Part shown: piece by piece, positions 1-12,400 of the stretch
Layout of the letters: each line of letters starts with the position of its first letter
Numbering within the stretch: the stretch's first letter is position 1
From: Lates calcarifer
Lineage: Eukaryota > Chordata > Actinopteri > Centropomidae
Assembly: GCF_001640805.2 (NCBI RefSeq)
Contig: NC_066844.1
Location: 15,119,543-15,183,542 of the forward strand
Length of the DNA: 64,000 nt
Direction of reading: 5' to 3'
Made by a program: the position numbers and the translations under genes
The notes under the pieces: generated by a model
Told to the model about the DNA's origin: nothing
What the model saw: the letters and a program-made list of their open reading frames with translations, nothing else
The model's database searches: none

Positions 1-370
1 TTTTGCTCTCTCTCTCTTTTCATTTCTAAAAACGCTTTGTTACAGTCCTTTTATATATAAAACACAGCCTTCCCCTCTCGCTCTGTGTTGTCTCTGACAG
101 ACATGTTCCTCCTGTTGGCCTCTGGCCTCGGGACAGCGGAAGGTTCATTAGCCATGCCTGCTGATAGTTGTTCTATTATTCAGTGTATTGGAATTCTTTT
201 ACTCATTCATCTAGATACTGGATGTGTGCTTTAGAAAATAAACAAGACATGTTTTGAAAATGTGCCAATCTTTTTCTGAATACTCCCTACTTGTATCATG
301 ATCACGTGTTCATGGCCGAGTTGCTTTAACAGTGATCATTTCTCTGCAGGGTTCTGCCTCCGGAGCAGAA

Positions 371-418
371 CTAATAATACTAATAATAATAATAATAATT
401 ATTATTATTATTATTATT
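371..418. repeat. (TAA)n/(TTA)n compound microsatellite
   Basis: A run of TAA units switches near its middle to ATT/TTA units, so the two halves are complementary and could fold back. Seen directly. Confidence 0.9.
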
Positions 419-504
419 GCTATTTACATTTTGACTTAGTCTGTGTATCTGCTATGTTGTCTTTCTCTTACCCCATCCCCCCACCCCCCTCTCTCTGTCT
501 AAAC

Positions 505-752
505 CCAACCGGTCGAGGCAGATGGCCGCCCACCCTGAGTCTGGTTCTGCTCAAGGTTTCTGCCTCTTAAAAGGAAGTCTTTCCTTGCCACAGTCGCCTA
601 GTGTTTGCTCATGGTGGGATCTGTTGGGTTTCTCTCTGTAAATTTTATAAAATAAAGAGTATGGTCTAGACCTCCTCTATATGTACAGTGCCTCGAGATA
701 ACTTCTGTTGTCAATTGGCGCTATATAAATAAAATTTGACTTGAGTTGACTC
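505..752 (+). mobile_element. LINE-like 3' tail
   Basis: The stretch reads like a dispersed fish repeat tail: a Gly/Leu-rich stretch ending in 'CTGCCTCTTAAAAGGAAG', then a segment ending in 'GGCGCTATATAAATAAAAT' and a degenerate TTGA-type 3' end. This closing sequence recurs throughout teleost genomes at the 3' ends of non-LTR retrotransposons or the SINEs that borrow them. I recognise the type but cannot assign the clade. No coding part is visible, so it is a 5'-truncated copy. Confidence 0.5.
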
Positions 753-2129
753 AAAGCTTTAAAGTGGCAAGAGACAACTTCCCCCCCCTAGTTTCCAAAT
801 GGTATTAATGTTGGTGCTGCTGTCGCAGAGAAGAATATACTAAGTTTGACCATTACTCATGTTAGAAAGGTCACCACCAGTAAAAGTGTTTGTTTAAATT
901 ATCATTGGACATTGAATCATCTGCTCCTGGCTGCTGGTGGTAGCATTAGCAACAAGACTACTGCTATCAGCCTGGCTACTGTTTGAAGCAAGAAATAACC
1001 TTAAGAATCATGAGAGTAAAATGTCCAGTTGTATCAAAAAGTTGTTGCTTAATAATCTGGTAGAAATAATGATAATGCCAACTGAATGTCAGTTTTGAAC
1101 ACCCTCCATAGTCTTCACAGGGACAACAGGGATACATTCCAGTGAGTTGGTGGGCCATAAAATCCATACAAAAGCTCTCAAAGGACAAGTCCAGGGCTGA
1201 ATTTCTGTCCCAGTCTAACTATGGCTTTCTCCATGGAGTGAATGCCCATCCAAGGTTCACTCTTGTTTTACTATGGTTTATATCACTCTCCTTCTTTACA
1301 TTCTTTCTCTCTTCTATCAACAGGGCTCTTTTTCTCTTCCTGGGTAGAATTTCTCTAGTACTCTAGTTGTTTCACCAACCACTATTTCCACTAGCTGGGG
1401 AAGGCTACCGATGGCTACCAGGGAAAACAAACCCCTGTCCTCTTTCTATTTTGGTTGCGCAGTAGCACAAACACTTCCTTTGTACTGTAAATCAAATCTT
1501 AATGGGAGACAGAACCAATGTACCAGTGTAAACTACGATGGTGTCATTATTCTAGCTATTACAATTCTCTTGCTACTTTAAATTACAATGGGCCTCTGTG
1601 ATCTTGTTTTCTAAAATCATTATCACTGCATAACTTTATCTCAACTTACTCTTTGTAGACAGCCATGCTGGTGATAAATGGGCTGAAAATGGAGAGACTA
1701 CATCAGTTGTCACCAAGATTTCTATAAACATGGCCATAGTAAGATACATAAAACATACATAAAAATAAGTAAATCAAATTCAATACATAGTGTCTTTACA
1801 TTCGCTGCTTTTCAGTATTTGTTTATGAAATGTTTGGTTTGTATTTATGCACTGAATCATTGCACCTTTCCTTTTTACAGTGGAGTAATGTATCTTTAAG
1901 TGTTAAAAAGAGCCATGAAGTGGAACAGACTCCCTTTGGATTTACACACTTAATCTTTGACCCTATTGTTTGGAGATTGCTTCATTTTCTAATAAAACAC
2001 AGGCTATTCGTCCTTTTATTGCACCTTAGACTAAGGAGCATTATAGCAGTGTATGGAGGTCAGGAAGTATATTTGTGTCCATTCCTGTGATTTCAATTAG
2101 TCAGCTGAAGTGCCAAAAAAACCCGCTGG

Positions 2130-2240
2130 GGACTTAAAGGGTTTTAATCCTCTCCGGCTGTGTGTCTATCAATTAGCCACACCATTAATCCCCACGGCGT
2201 AATCTCATTAGATAGAGCGCCTTTAATGAGACACCCAGAG
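2130..2240. promoter_or_regulatory. candidate conserved non-coding element
   Basis: A dense set of homeodomain-like TAAT/ATTA cores (ATCAATTAGCC, CATTAATCC, CTCATTAGATAG) lies within about 100 bases free of simple repeats. The composition is typical of vertebrate developmental enhancers. Conservation cannot be tested here, so this is a suggestion from sequence texture only. Confidence 0.3.
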
Positions 2241-4441
2241 AGAAAGCAGAGAGGCAGGCGGTAACAGAGAGGGAGAAAAATGAGGTGGTGGCAAGATGCA
2301 GGTAGGCCGTGTGGAGAGGTGATTAGTAGGATGGAAGAGAGGGTCAGCGGAGGGGGGAAGCGCAGGAAGTGAGATTCAAGCACAGTAGGGACAATGCATA
2401 ACATTTAGAAAGTGGTTTGAAAAAAAGATTAAATATGGGGAGTCAGAGTCATACTTCATCTTGTATTGTTGGCTATGGCCAGGTAGGAGTGGGCAATAGA
2501 GAGGTAAAGAAGACAGGTATGGCTGTGCAGAGCTAATGGAGCATACTGGACTGGTTAATGAGGGGTGCGTTGATTCCCCTGTTAATCTACACTGGAGTGT
2601 CCCAGTAATGAGAACATCTAGTAATAAACCTACGTTAACCTTTACAGTAGTACAATGATGAATTCATCTATGGGCCTGGCAGATTTGTGGACCCATGTTA
2701 ATAAGAGAGCCATCAGAGGTGGGTTCCACTGCTCTGTATTAATAATAATCAAGTTGGTAAAAAGTCATCTTGGTCATAGCCAGTCAGCAGATAAGGAGAT
2801 TAACTTCAGGGAAGGTTTCTTTGATGGGCTTAGCTGAAGTTCTCTTGGTTTCCCTGTGGCAGATTGGGAGAGTGAAAGAAGAAAGCAAACTCAACTTGCC
2901 CCCTTGATAAATGGCGTATACAGACTGAAAGCTTTGCTGCTGGCTTGTAGCCAGTGCCTTGTGTGTTGTAAATAAAGTTCTCCTCTTCAAACATGTCCAA
3001 GCCAGGCTCTTTTCATTTCCTCTCCATATAGCTAGTGGGTCTCTTGGGCTGATGCTGGGAACAGTCCAATCTGAAAAACACCAGCTGATGTTGGTTCTGA
3101 TGCCGGCTGCGTGATCAACTGTTCACAGTTTACTGTTGATGTTGCGGTTTAGCAGAAGTACCGCCCAGGACGGGCTAGCCCTGCTGGCTGCTTTTCTCCT
3201 GACACGGCTCTGAACCTCCTGCTATTTCAGGACTCAGTCTAAAATGAGATCAAAGCAGCTGAATAAATTTAATGTTCCTGCCACAAGTGGGGGAGAGAAT
3301 ATCTACTGTTTAACGACCAGCCATTTATGATATAGATGGCTGGTCCAGTGGAGGCACTCACTGCTATTACAAAGACAGGGTGCTCATTTCAGTCAGTGCT
3401 GAAACACTGTCTGTGCACTTTCAAAAAAGATCATCTCCTACAAATCATTGTTGTTGTTTGTAGTGGTGTATCTCACCAATAAAAGAAATTAACCTTGTAT
3501 GTATTATTGTTAAAGTAAATCTTTATTATTGCCAAAGGTGGAGAGTAACTAAAGCCCTTTAGACTCCTACATTTCGGAGGAATATATTGTATTTTTTACT
3601 TCATAACATTTATGTGACAACCATAGTTACTTGTTATCTCTTTGATTACTTATTTTTATATGTTAAACATACAATATATTGAGATAATACAATGCATTGC
3701 TATACATTACAAAAGTACAGTAATACAGTGGTTTGTAGTGGTACAGTAGCTCTGCCTATCAGGTTCTACCAAAGCAAATGACCCAGGTTAACTGCATAGT
3801 TACACATAATTTGATGAACTGAGTTTAAACGCTATAGCTACAGACATTAACACTTGTCACTGTGGGAAAACCACAGGTTATAATAGAAAATGAAAACATG
3901 CTAACAAGCAAAATGAAGATGATAAACATCTTGTTTTATTGTGCTCTCATGTTGCATATTCTTGAAAACTTGCTTTTAATTAAATTACCACACAGTCACT
4001 GGCACAGTAACATTGGGTCAAGTATTGTTATCCAGCACAGGAGGACCAGTTTGATTTCTGGACCTCTAGGTAACTGAGCTGTGATTTGTAGTCTGCTTTA
4101 CACTAAAGAAAATTTGGTGGTGGTCAGCAGGGTAGGGGCCTGAGAATTTATTTATTTATTTGTCCTATGGCCATCTATTTAATTAATAAGGCCTTGCTGC
4201 TTACTACCTATTCCTATGCTGCTTACCAGTTAAATTATTTACAACATCATTTAATACCTGTGATTCGAATTAGATTTTGCTGCCAAAGCTTCCATGCTTC
4301 AGTTATTCTATTTTAACACGAAAGTACAGTTTGCTTGTCAAAGTGAGCACTACTCATCCTGTGAAAACTAGTTGGTTAATTAGTTTGAACTTTAACATAT
4401 TTAACAGAAACTCTGTGTTTCAACTAGATGTATGAAGTTGT

Positions 4442-4469
4442 GGGGTGGGGTGGGGTGGTGGTGGTGGGG
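4442..4469 (+). other. G-quadruplex-type G-run cluster
   Basis: Four GGGG runs, the first three separated by a single T and the fourth by a short TGG-repeat spacer, lie on the plus strand. This meets the standard G4 pattern. It is intergenic and no nearby promoter is recognised. Confidence 0.7.
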
Positions 4470-4707
4470 TATCTGGATCTCTGCTGCTCAGATTTAGACC
4501 ATTTGCACGCTGTTAGATCAATCTTTTAATAACTAACACTTGAAAATGTCTCTGTGTTTCTTCTACCGCTTACAACTGAGTTTTCGAATGCCAATAATAC
4601 GTGCCATATTCACGAACACCTAGAATATAATCACAGTGAATGATGCATCATGGGATTGCCCTTGTGTTATTTGTTGGCATCCTCAATGCAAGTACATGAT
4701 ACCTGTG

Positions 4708-4734
4708 CTGCTGCTGCTGCTGCTGCTGCTGCTG
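4708..4734 (+). repeat. (CTG)9 trinucleotide tract
   Basis: Nine uninterrupted CTG units. No coding context was found. The unit is of the expansion-prone class, but this length is short. Confidence 0.95.
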
Positions 4735-5859
4735 AGCAGCTCTGCAGAGACTAACTTCTTTGTGTGATTACATGCTAGAGTGCAGTGGGAAATCTGAGCT
4801 GCATCCTCGAGCAGAGCTGCTGCTCTAATCAACTGCATGTAATTCTTCACCTCAGCCACAGGTTAAGTGCCTTTCCTGGGACACTGGCTACATCTCTAAA
4901 TGGTAAGAAATGATTCCTTTGCAGCAAAGTCAGTCTCTGATGTCCTTTAGGGTACAATCAAGCTTTCATTCCCATCTGCCCCTCAATTTCCCTCTGTCAG
5001 CATCACTCCACAAAGACAGACCTACATCTACCATGAATAATGGATGTACAGCACACTCATTAGAGTAAATAAATAATTGACCACCACACGTGTGTAATAA
5101 CAGAGTTAGTCTTGTAAATGCAATGATGATATTAGAGTAACATGACAGGGAGTCACAACAACCTATCTAGCCATGTGCCCAATGATCTTATATGCTGTCT
5201 TATATATTTAAACTCCTTATTCCATCTCAAAAGGTTCAGTCTTTCTGAATCTTAAAAAGGGCTTCAAGGTGACTCTGTTTTGGCCTAAAGGTTTCTCGAG
5301 GTCATTTTGTTTGAAATGATAAAACACCTACAAACTAATGACATTCTAATCAGCCTCAGCTCTATTCAGTGTTTAGTAGAAATGTTATCATGCTAAACTA
5401 AGATGGAAAACATGGTAATGTGCTTAAATTCACCCTCACAGAGCTGCTATTATGGCTGAGGACACTTAGTCTTTTTTAATTATTATTATTCTCTCCCTTC
5501 TTAGGTGCACTGACAACATCCCCTGACATGGATTTACATTAGTCACGCAGGTATTTCAAGAGTCTGCAAAGTCTTGAGGATCATAATAAGGTCAGTATAC
5601 AGCGAAGTACTGTTGACCCCAATTTGAGAACAAGATAAAATATCAGGTAGGTTAAAATGCAAATGGCCATTTTGACTTTCACATCAGCCAGTGTCATGTA
5701 GAGTCTTGCACCTCGGCTAATTTTGCTTCTGTACTCAAGAACATCATGTCAGACATTTCTCTGTGCAAACCACAGGTGTGTGTGCTCAACACATTTTGGT
5801 GCCTGTGCTGTCTCATATAGGAGATGACTTTGTAAATGGAGATGTTCCTCTCCTGTGGG

Positions 5860-6080
5860 CTGACACTGCCTGCTGCTTGGCCTGATTCAGCTCCATTAAA
5901 GAGGCCAACAGGCTATTAACCCCCACGTCAATACCTCACAGGTTCCGCCGCGCTTACAAACCCATTTCAGCAGCGGTCATAAACATTGGCCTTATTATAG
6001 CATCTCCGGGCCAAAGCAGACTGCCCCGGTCACCCCCATAACAAAAGAATCCTAAAGTCAGCATTAACCTGAATGGAACA
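5860..6080. promoter_or_regulatory. candidate conserved non-coding element
   Basis: About 200 bases without simple repeats, locally GC-richer than their surroundings, with several TAAT/ATTA cores and a forkhead-like CATAAACA. The texture resembles vertebrate non-coding enhancers. Not testable from one sequence. Confidence 0.25.
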
Positions 6081-8129
6081 AGGGCACGGAAGCAGAGGAA
6101 ATGGAGTTGTGAAGAGGTGTAAACTAATGAACTGTTGTTGCATGTTACATTTCAGGGTTTGATTCCTCAGGAGAGGCTCTTTCATTTCAGGGATAAAAGT
6201 GGTTATAGGCTACCAGATTTGTGCATCTTAATGGATGATAAAGTGCAGCGACTGAATCACAGTGTGCCACATCAGTTCATCCAAATCACATTCTCATGCC
6301 CCTCCTAGGAGAGAGTTTTATTCATAAGCTCAAAGCTTAATTAACAATATGCAAGAAGGCATTGAAAAGGATAAAATTAATTAACTGTCTTTTAGTATTG
6401 CATTTGTCTCACAGCATGAATACAGTGGGATTACGAGAGGAATTTTGAATTCATTGGTTTGCAAAGTAATGTCAATGAAAAAAAAAAAAATACCACACCC
6501 TTCTTATTCATCTAGCTATAGGGGTCTTACCTTAATAAAGGATTTCATAACCTTCCGATCCATGTAAGTAATTGGGGCTGGGGGAGCTTTCATCAGCCTT
6601 TAACCATCATTAAAATTGAGCCCCTCTGTGAGCGTAAACAAGCAAAGAATTTTAGACTGGAGACTTATCATAAAAGTGCAAGAGGAACACCCAGCTGTGG
6701 AGCACTATCAGAGCTCAAATCCAATCTTAGAATCAGACAAAAGCACCCATAGCTAAGTGTAGACGAAATGTCACAGGCGTGAGTGCGCCTGCACATACAC
6801 AAACACACAAATAAACTCGCTTTAGATATGGTTTACTATATAATCTCACCCTGGGGTAAAAGCAAAAATGACAACACTGAATGTAACAAATTAATAACAG
6901 CCACCTCTAATAAATGCCATGGAGGAAAACAGTGATGTTACCTCTCCTTTCTCCCCTCTGGCAGGCTCAGGGTGTTTACCCAACATCCTCAGGTGCAGTG
7001 ACTGAGACGTCGCTAGGCAACCGCACCATCCCTGTTGTTGCTCTGCCTCTGGCACTCAAGTGGGAGCTTATGTGGACTTAACTCTGAAAGAGCAGCAGTG
7101 TTGAGGAGTGGAAGGGGGATTAGCAGGAAAAATATTGGATTGGGCTGACGCACAAAGGGCGAGGCCTTACCTGAATCACCACCGCCACCAGACAGAGAGA
7201 CCATGAGGGACTGTCAGGACACACAGGTTCTGTGTTCACGACAGACAGCCTGGCTTTCATCTGGCTCTGTGCTCTCACAGGAGTGCAATGCTTTTATTTC
7301 ATTCCTTTTTGTTCTATTTGTTGCAAAATGTTAGAAATAAAGTGCCTCGTAGTCTGCATTGTGGGTGGTGAGGAGAGCAAAGCATGAAAAATAAAGTATC
7401 CAGGTAATATTAACTATGAAGAAGAACCTGAAGATGCAGTTTCAGCCCATGTCAGCTCCAGCAGTGATGTGGTAAAATGAGCTACTGCCACCTACTGGCT
7501 CATAGATGTACCTCCATTATGGAAAATGAAATTGTGGCTCATCACCACTGATAGCTCCAAATGTACTCTTATTGTTCCTCTTTGGTCGACGCAGATACAA
7601 AAGCTGCTCCCAATCATTGTAACATCAGGCTACTGTCCCACTGGCAGAATGGCCTAATTATTTCCAGCCCATGGTTGTTGTGAATGTTAGCAGCTGATGA
7701 GGCAGCTGTTGCCAATGCACCGTGTGTTGGGCTCATAATGGAGACGGACTCAAACAAGACAGCCCAACAAAGAACAGTACAGACTGGTAGCAGACTGTGT
7801 GTGATTTCATTTTGGTTTGAGAGCTGCGTGTTGTGCTCATGGGAGTTGTGCGCAATAGATGCCTGTATAAGCCCAGGGGACACACACTGTGTGCTACATG
7901 TGGCTCTGCAGATGTTAGAGGATTACGTGGAATTATCTGTAAACAGGTAGAGTAAGAAGGAATTAAAGGCATTCAGCTCATTCATGTACAAAGCCTCACT
8001 CAGTATCCTCCGTACGACCTGCAGAACATATCCAGATGTTCTAACAATACAATGCTGCCCCCTAGTGCATAAAATAAAATAAGTAGAAGACATTATGACC
8101 CAATGAAATCTCCATAAACAGCAAAAGAC

Positions 8130-9417
8130 AACAGTTACTGTAAAACCATTATTTATTCAAACTTTCAATAGAGAAAATGTGTTTTCCTTTAAGCTGTATG
8201 GGTAAATTCTCAATTCTATACAAAACCATGTGTAAAAGTTTAGGTGTAACATTTACAAATATACAGGAAGAAACTCCAGTTTCTTAAGTCATAGATACTA
8301 AAAACCTAAGGGGCTGTCCAGTAGCACACAAAAATATAAGCAGGTAAGGAAATGATTGGAGGACACTGTCAGTTACTATCGAAAGAGTAAAAATGTGTGT
8401 TGGTGGCAAGCTACAAAAATAGAAATCAGTTTCAGGTAGATGTATGTTTGGTATAGCTATACAGGTTAAAAGCTTTCTGAAACCTGTTGAAGTTTTAGAA
8501 AATACACGTCCAACTAATTCTAAAAAAAAAAACAATTTAACCAAAAAAAAAAATAAACAAACAAAAAAAAACCCACACCTCTCTTCACGCACCGAATTCT
8601 ACACACCCCACAAAATATCCAAAACTGATTTTAAAACGTCCTATTCAGGTAAATGCACATTTTGTTTTGAATTTAAGATACATGACAACAACTGAGGTGT
8701 CACATGAAATTAAATAAATAACTAAACATTAATTTAAGCTTGAGTTTAGTAAATAAATATGCAGGACAAAAAAAAAAATCAAGTATAGTAATGGAGATGA
8801 CAGATAGAGAGCGAGCTACTGCTTCATGAGATACAGCAGGGTTAATTGCTTCGGGATGGCTATATGGCTTATTCATCGTTAGGAAGGCAACTCAGTAGGT
8901 TATACAGTTTGGAGCTTAAACTAATTCAGTTGACAAAAACAAAAATAAAATCATTAATAAAATTAGTTGGTGATCTAATAAAACAAATGATTTTCATTGC
9001 TTTAAAGCCTAATGCACATACAAATAATCAGAAAATAAACTGTACTGTGTTGCAGTGCATAATTGTACAATAAGTAATTTGTTCATACAAAAACCCTTTA
9101 TATAATCCTTTTTTTGCACGTTCTTGAAAAATAAGTTGTACAGGGTAAATAAAGGGGCGCAAGTCCATGACTGCATTCAAAGAACATAGGCGTTATCTGA
9201 GGAGGGAGGTAGAGAGGATATCAAATGTAGCTACTGTTGTATTTCTGGTTGTCAGGTACATCTGAAAAAACCTTGAAATGTGCCAAGTTGCTCCTCTTCT
9301 CCTCTCCATTTATAAGAGTCTCTTGCGCTCTCTCTGTGGTGGGAGGGGTTGATCTCTCCACGCACTTCATTTCCCCCCCTCTCACCTCTCCTCCTCCTCT
9401 CCTTTCTGACATCAAGC
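8130..9417 (-). other. taf4: taf4 3' UTR
   Basis: Non-coding sequence follows the taf4 stop codon. On the minus strand an AATAAA polyadenylation signal lies at 8157-8152, which would place transcript cleavage roughly at 8130-8140 and give a 3' UTR of about 1.3 kb. The UTR is AT-rich with several A/T homopolymers. The 3' limit is inferred from the signal, not observed. Confidence 0.5.
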
Positions 9418-12400
9418 CTATTTGAGAAAGCCCTTGTAGAGGAAATGGGAGCGACTGGTAAATCTCTCGTTCTCCAAACAGAAGAGCAGGTCCCTGAGAT
9501 TGACACGTGTGATGCGCTGCCGTGTGGGTCTGGAGCCCGATGAACCAGCCCCACCAGACAGAGAGGGACCTGTTCCTGATCCCTGCGAGATGAGAGGGAG
9601 AAAGGCAGGGTGAAAAAATAATGACTCCGATCAGTTTATGCCTGCATGCACCTTTAACCATATATCTTTTGTATTTTCACATTTAAATGTTTGACCAATA
9701 AGGAGCAGCGGAGTGGCCTTTGCACGTGCACTGATTGAAAGCACTATCTGGCTGGGACCTTGCTGTGCAAAGTTTGAATGTTCTCTTGCATGGGTTTGGC
9801 TTCAAGATGTTCCAAATTCCTTCCATTATCAAAAGACATACAGTTTAGGTCAGTGATTTCCAAACAGGGCTACTTGTACCCCAGGGGGGTAGCCTTATTT
9901 CTGCAGTTAGCCAGGGGATCTGGAAAATAGCTTAACTAATATGAAAAAATATTGATTGATTTGATTTCTAATATATATCCACACTTTGAATCAGCTGTAA
10001 AATCTGAATACTACATGTTGTGATTCAGAGTGTATTAAAACTAGCACATCCAGCAGAGTAAAGCAGGCTACAAACAGTTGATAAATGGTTTAAATAGTTA
10101 AATGAGAGGAATACATAGATTGGTTTGGATTGTTAGCTGAATGTAATGGATAATTAGTTGAGAACAATAGCTATGGAAAAGTTGTTTAAAAAAAAAAAGA
10201 CACTGAAAGAAATGTGTATATGAATTAAATAGCTCAAAATAATGGATAAATGGCTGAACTAGAACCAGTGCTTTCAGTAAACGGAAAACTCTGAATTGCC
10301 AGAAGTAGTGAGAGTGTGAGTGTGCATGTTTGTCTTACACATTAGAACTTTTATAGACTTGTACCTGGTCCATTGTGCACCCTAGCCCACTGCATGACAG
10401 GATTTTACACTCAACCCTGAACAGCACTAAGAACCAAGATCTTTATTATTAACACCTGTACACCTCCTTATTCATGCAATTATCCACTCAAACTCTGTCA
10501 TGTACAATGCAGTTTTTTTACATCTCGAATTTCTATATCTCTGAAACTACCTGCTCACTGCTATAACACTTTGCATTAAACACAACAGTATACAGCTCTG
10601 TGCCATCTTTTTTTCTTGTATTTTCAAGAAACAATATAAGAGGTCTACATGTAACAGCAGCATAAAAGTAGCACTATTGTCATAGGGGCAGAGGAGGTGT
10701 ACAAATAAACACTATTTTTAAATTATTAGAACCTTTGTCAAAGCAAGTAAATAAGAGGATAAATATTACACATTGTTTCCTCAGCAATGGTTTTTATATA
10801 CCCGTTCCTGTCGGGACACTTAAAGAATACAGCAGCACATGGCTAAACACTTATTTAGCAGAACAGGTTCTGCTCTTGTAGATGCTCCCCAGAGAATCCA
10901 AAAAGCAGTAAGAGATTCAGTGTGGAGTGAAAAAAAAAACCCTAATAAAGACTAACACTAAACAGAGCAGAGCCAACACATGCATGAAAAAGGCAGAACA
11001 GGGAAACGTGCACCATGCCTGAGGGAGGCAAAAATCTAGAGGTCTGGTGAAAAGAAAAATCAATGAACTCAACCAGAAACAGCAATGTGTGGAAGGCAGA
11101 ACCAATCATAACCAGCAGCTGCAGCAGTGAGTACAGGTTTGTCACATTATGAAGACTGTCACATAGTATTTATTGAATGTGACTGCTGATTACACAAGTC
11201 AGCTGACAGCATGTCTGAGTCCAGTGCTCTGCCCAAACTAACGAGAAACATCATTACTCTTTTCTTTTTTTTTCCTCCAGGTATCGAAGCAGCACAGATG
11301 ACTGACAGCAGGTTTCTGTCAGGGTAGTGTGGGCTGCCACTGACAGACTTTGTCAAACATTGTCTGACTGAGGCACTAGAGAGGAATGGACAAACTGTTT
11401 ACACTAATATTGGCTATTTCTATACGCAATATTTATACAAAAAGAAAGTAGGTTTTCAAATGTAATCTGGTATTATTATTGCCATCACTGTTATTTTAAC
11501 AATGTAACTTTGGTGACTTTTATTGAACTGTGAGTCATGAGTGGCTCTCCATTCTGTCCCTGTCTAGGTTATGCTAATTAAGCAATGTCTAAACATTCTC
11601 TACCGAGTGAAGGGTGTAGAGGTACACAAAGTTACGTGATGACTTTACAACAGGAGTTACACTCAACAGCCATCCCAGGCTACACAATATTCTTTGGGGA
11701 AAGTACAGTTGTTAATGTTACCTCAGCTGTAGCAGAGGAGGACGGAGAGTCCAGAATCTTCCTCTTCTTTCTGGGGCCGATGGCTGCCAGTGCCGTCAGG
11801 TTGGCCTCCCTCTGTCTCATCTGAGCCAGCTCCTGCTGCTGCATCTGGACAATACACACATACCAACATGGAATTCAAGCATACAGAGCTTAAACCTACA
11901 GAGGCAGAGACTAGCTGGCTGCCGTCCCCCTCTCGTCTTACCTCTTTTGCCTTCTGTTTCAGACGCAGCTGCTCTGGGTCCTCTTGCCGAGCTCGAGACT
12001 GCAGGGCCAAAAGCAAGACACATTAATAACTGATGTTGGCAGAAGAAAGACCAGAGCCCATCAAGTACTTGTTTTGGCCAAGCCAGAAGTCCCCTGAATA
12101 TTCTCACATCTATCAATATTTATGTTTAAAGCTGAAAAGTTATAAAACTTCACAATGACGGAGTAAAACTTATTCACTGTAAATCCATGTATCATTTTTT
12201 ATTTGTAATGTCACAGAGTTACTGGAATTAAATTTATTGTTACAAATTCGTCCCAAGAGCCATTTGATATATGCCACTGTACATTTGTCAAAAGCAATTC
12301 GATTTACATCCTAACAGGCATCCTGATGGTGAGTCAAAATCAATCGCAGGTGACCTTTTGTCACTTTAGAGAATATTAATGAACCTCTGGAGAAGAGAAA

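Larger units (their letters stand above)
1..8130. other. non-coding region downstream of taf4
   Basis: I find no exon with conserved protein content in these 8 kb on either strand. The open frames present are short, lack domain signatures and have no plausible splice partners. The stretch holds simple repeats, a LINE-like 3' tail near 505-752, a G-rich run, a (CTG)9 tract and several blocks of homeobox-motif-rich, microsatellite-free sequence that look like conserved non-coding elements. In humans the neighbour on this side of TAF4 is CDH4, so this could be CDH4-flanking regulatory DNA; that is inference only. Confidence 0.5.

Noticed and set aside
4737..4820. Inverted repeat (10-base arms, 64-base loop) next to the CTG tract, considered as a microRNA hairpin
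   Set aside because: Only ten paired bases, arms derived from CTG/CAG-like sequence and a long loop; not a plausible precursor.
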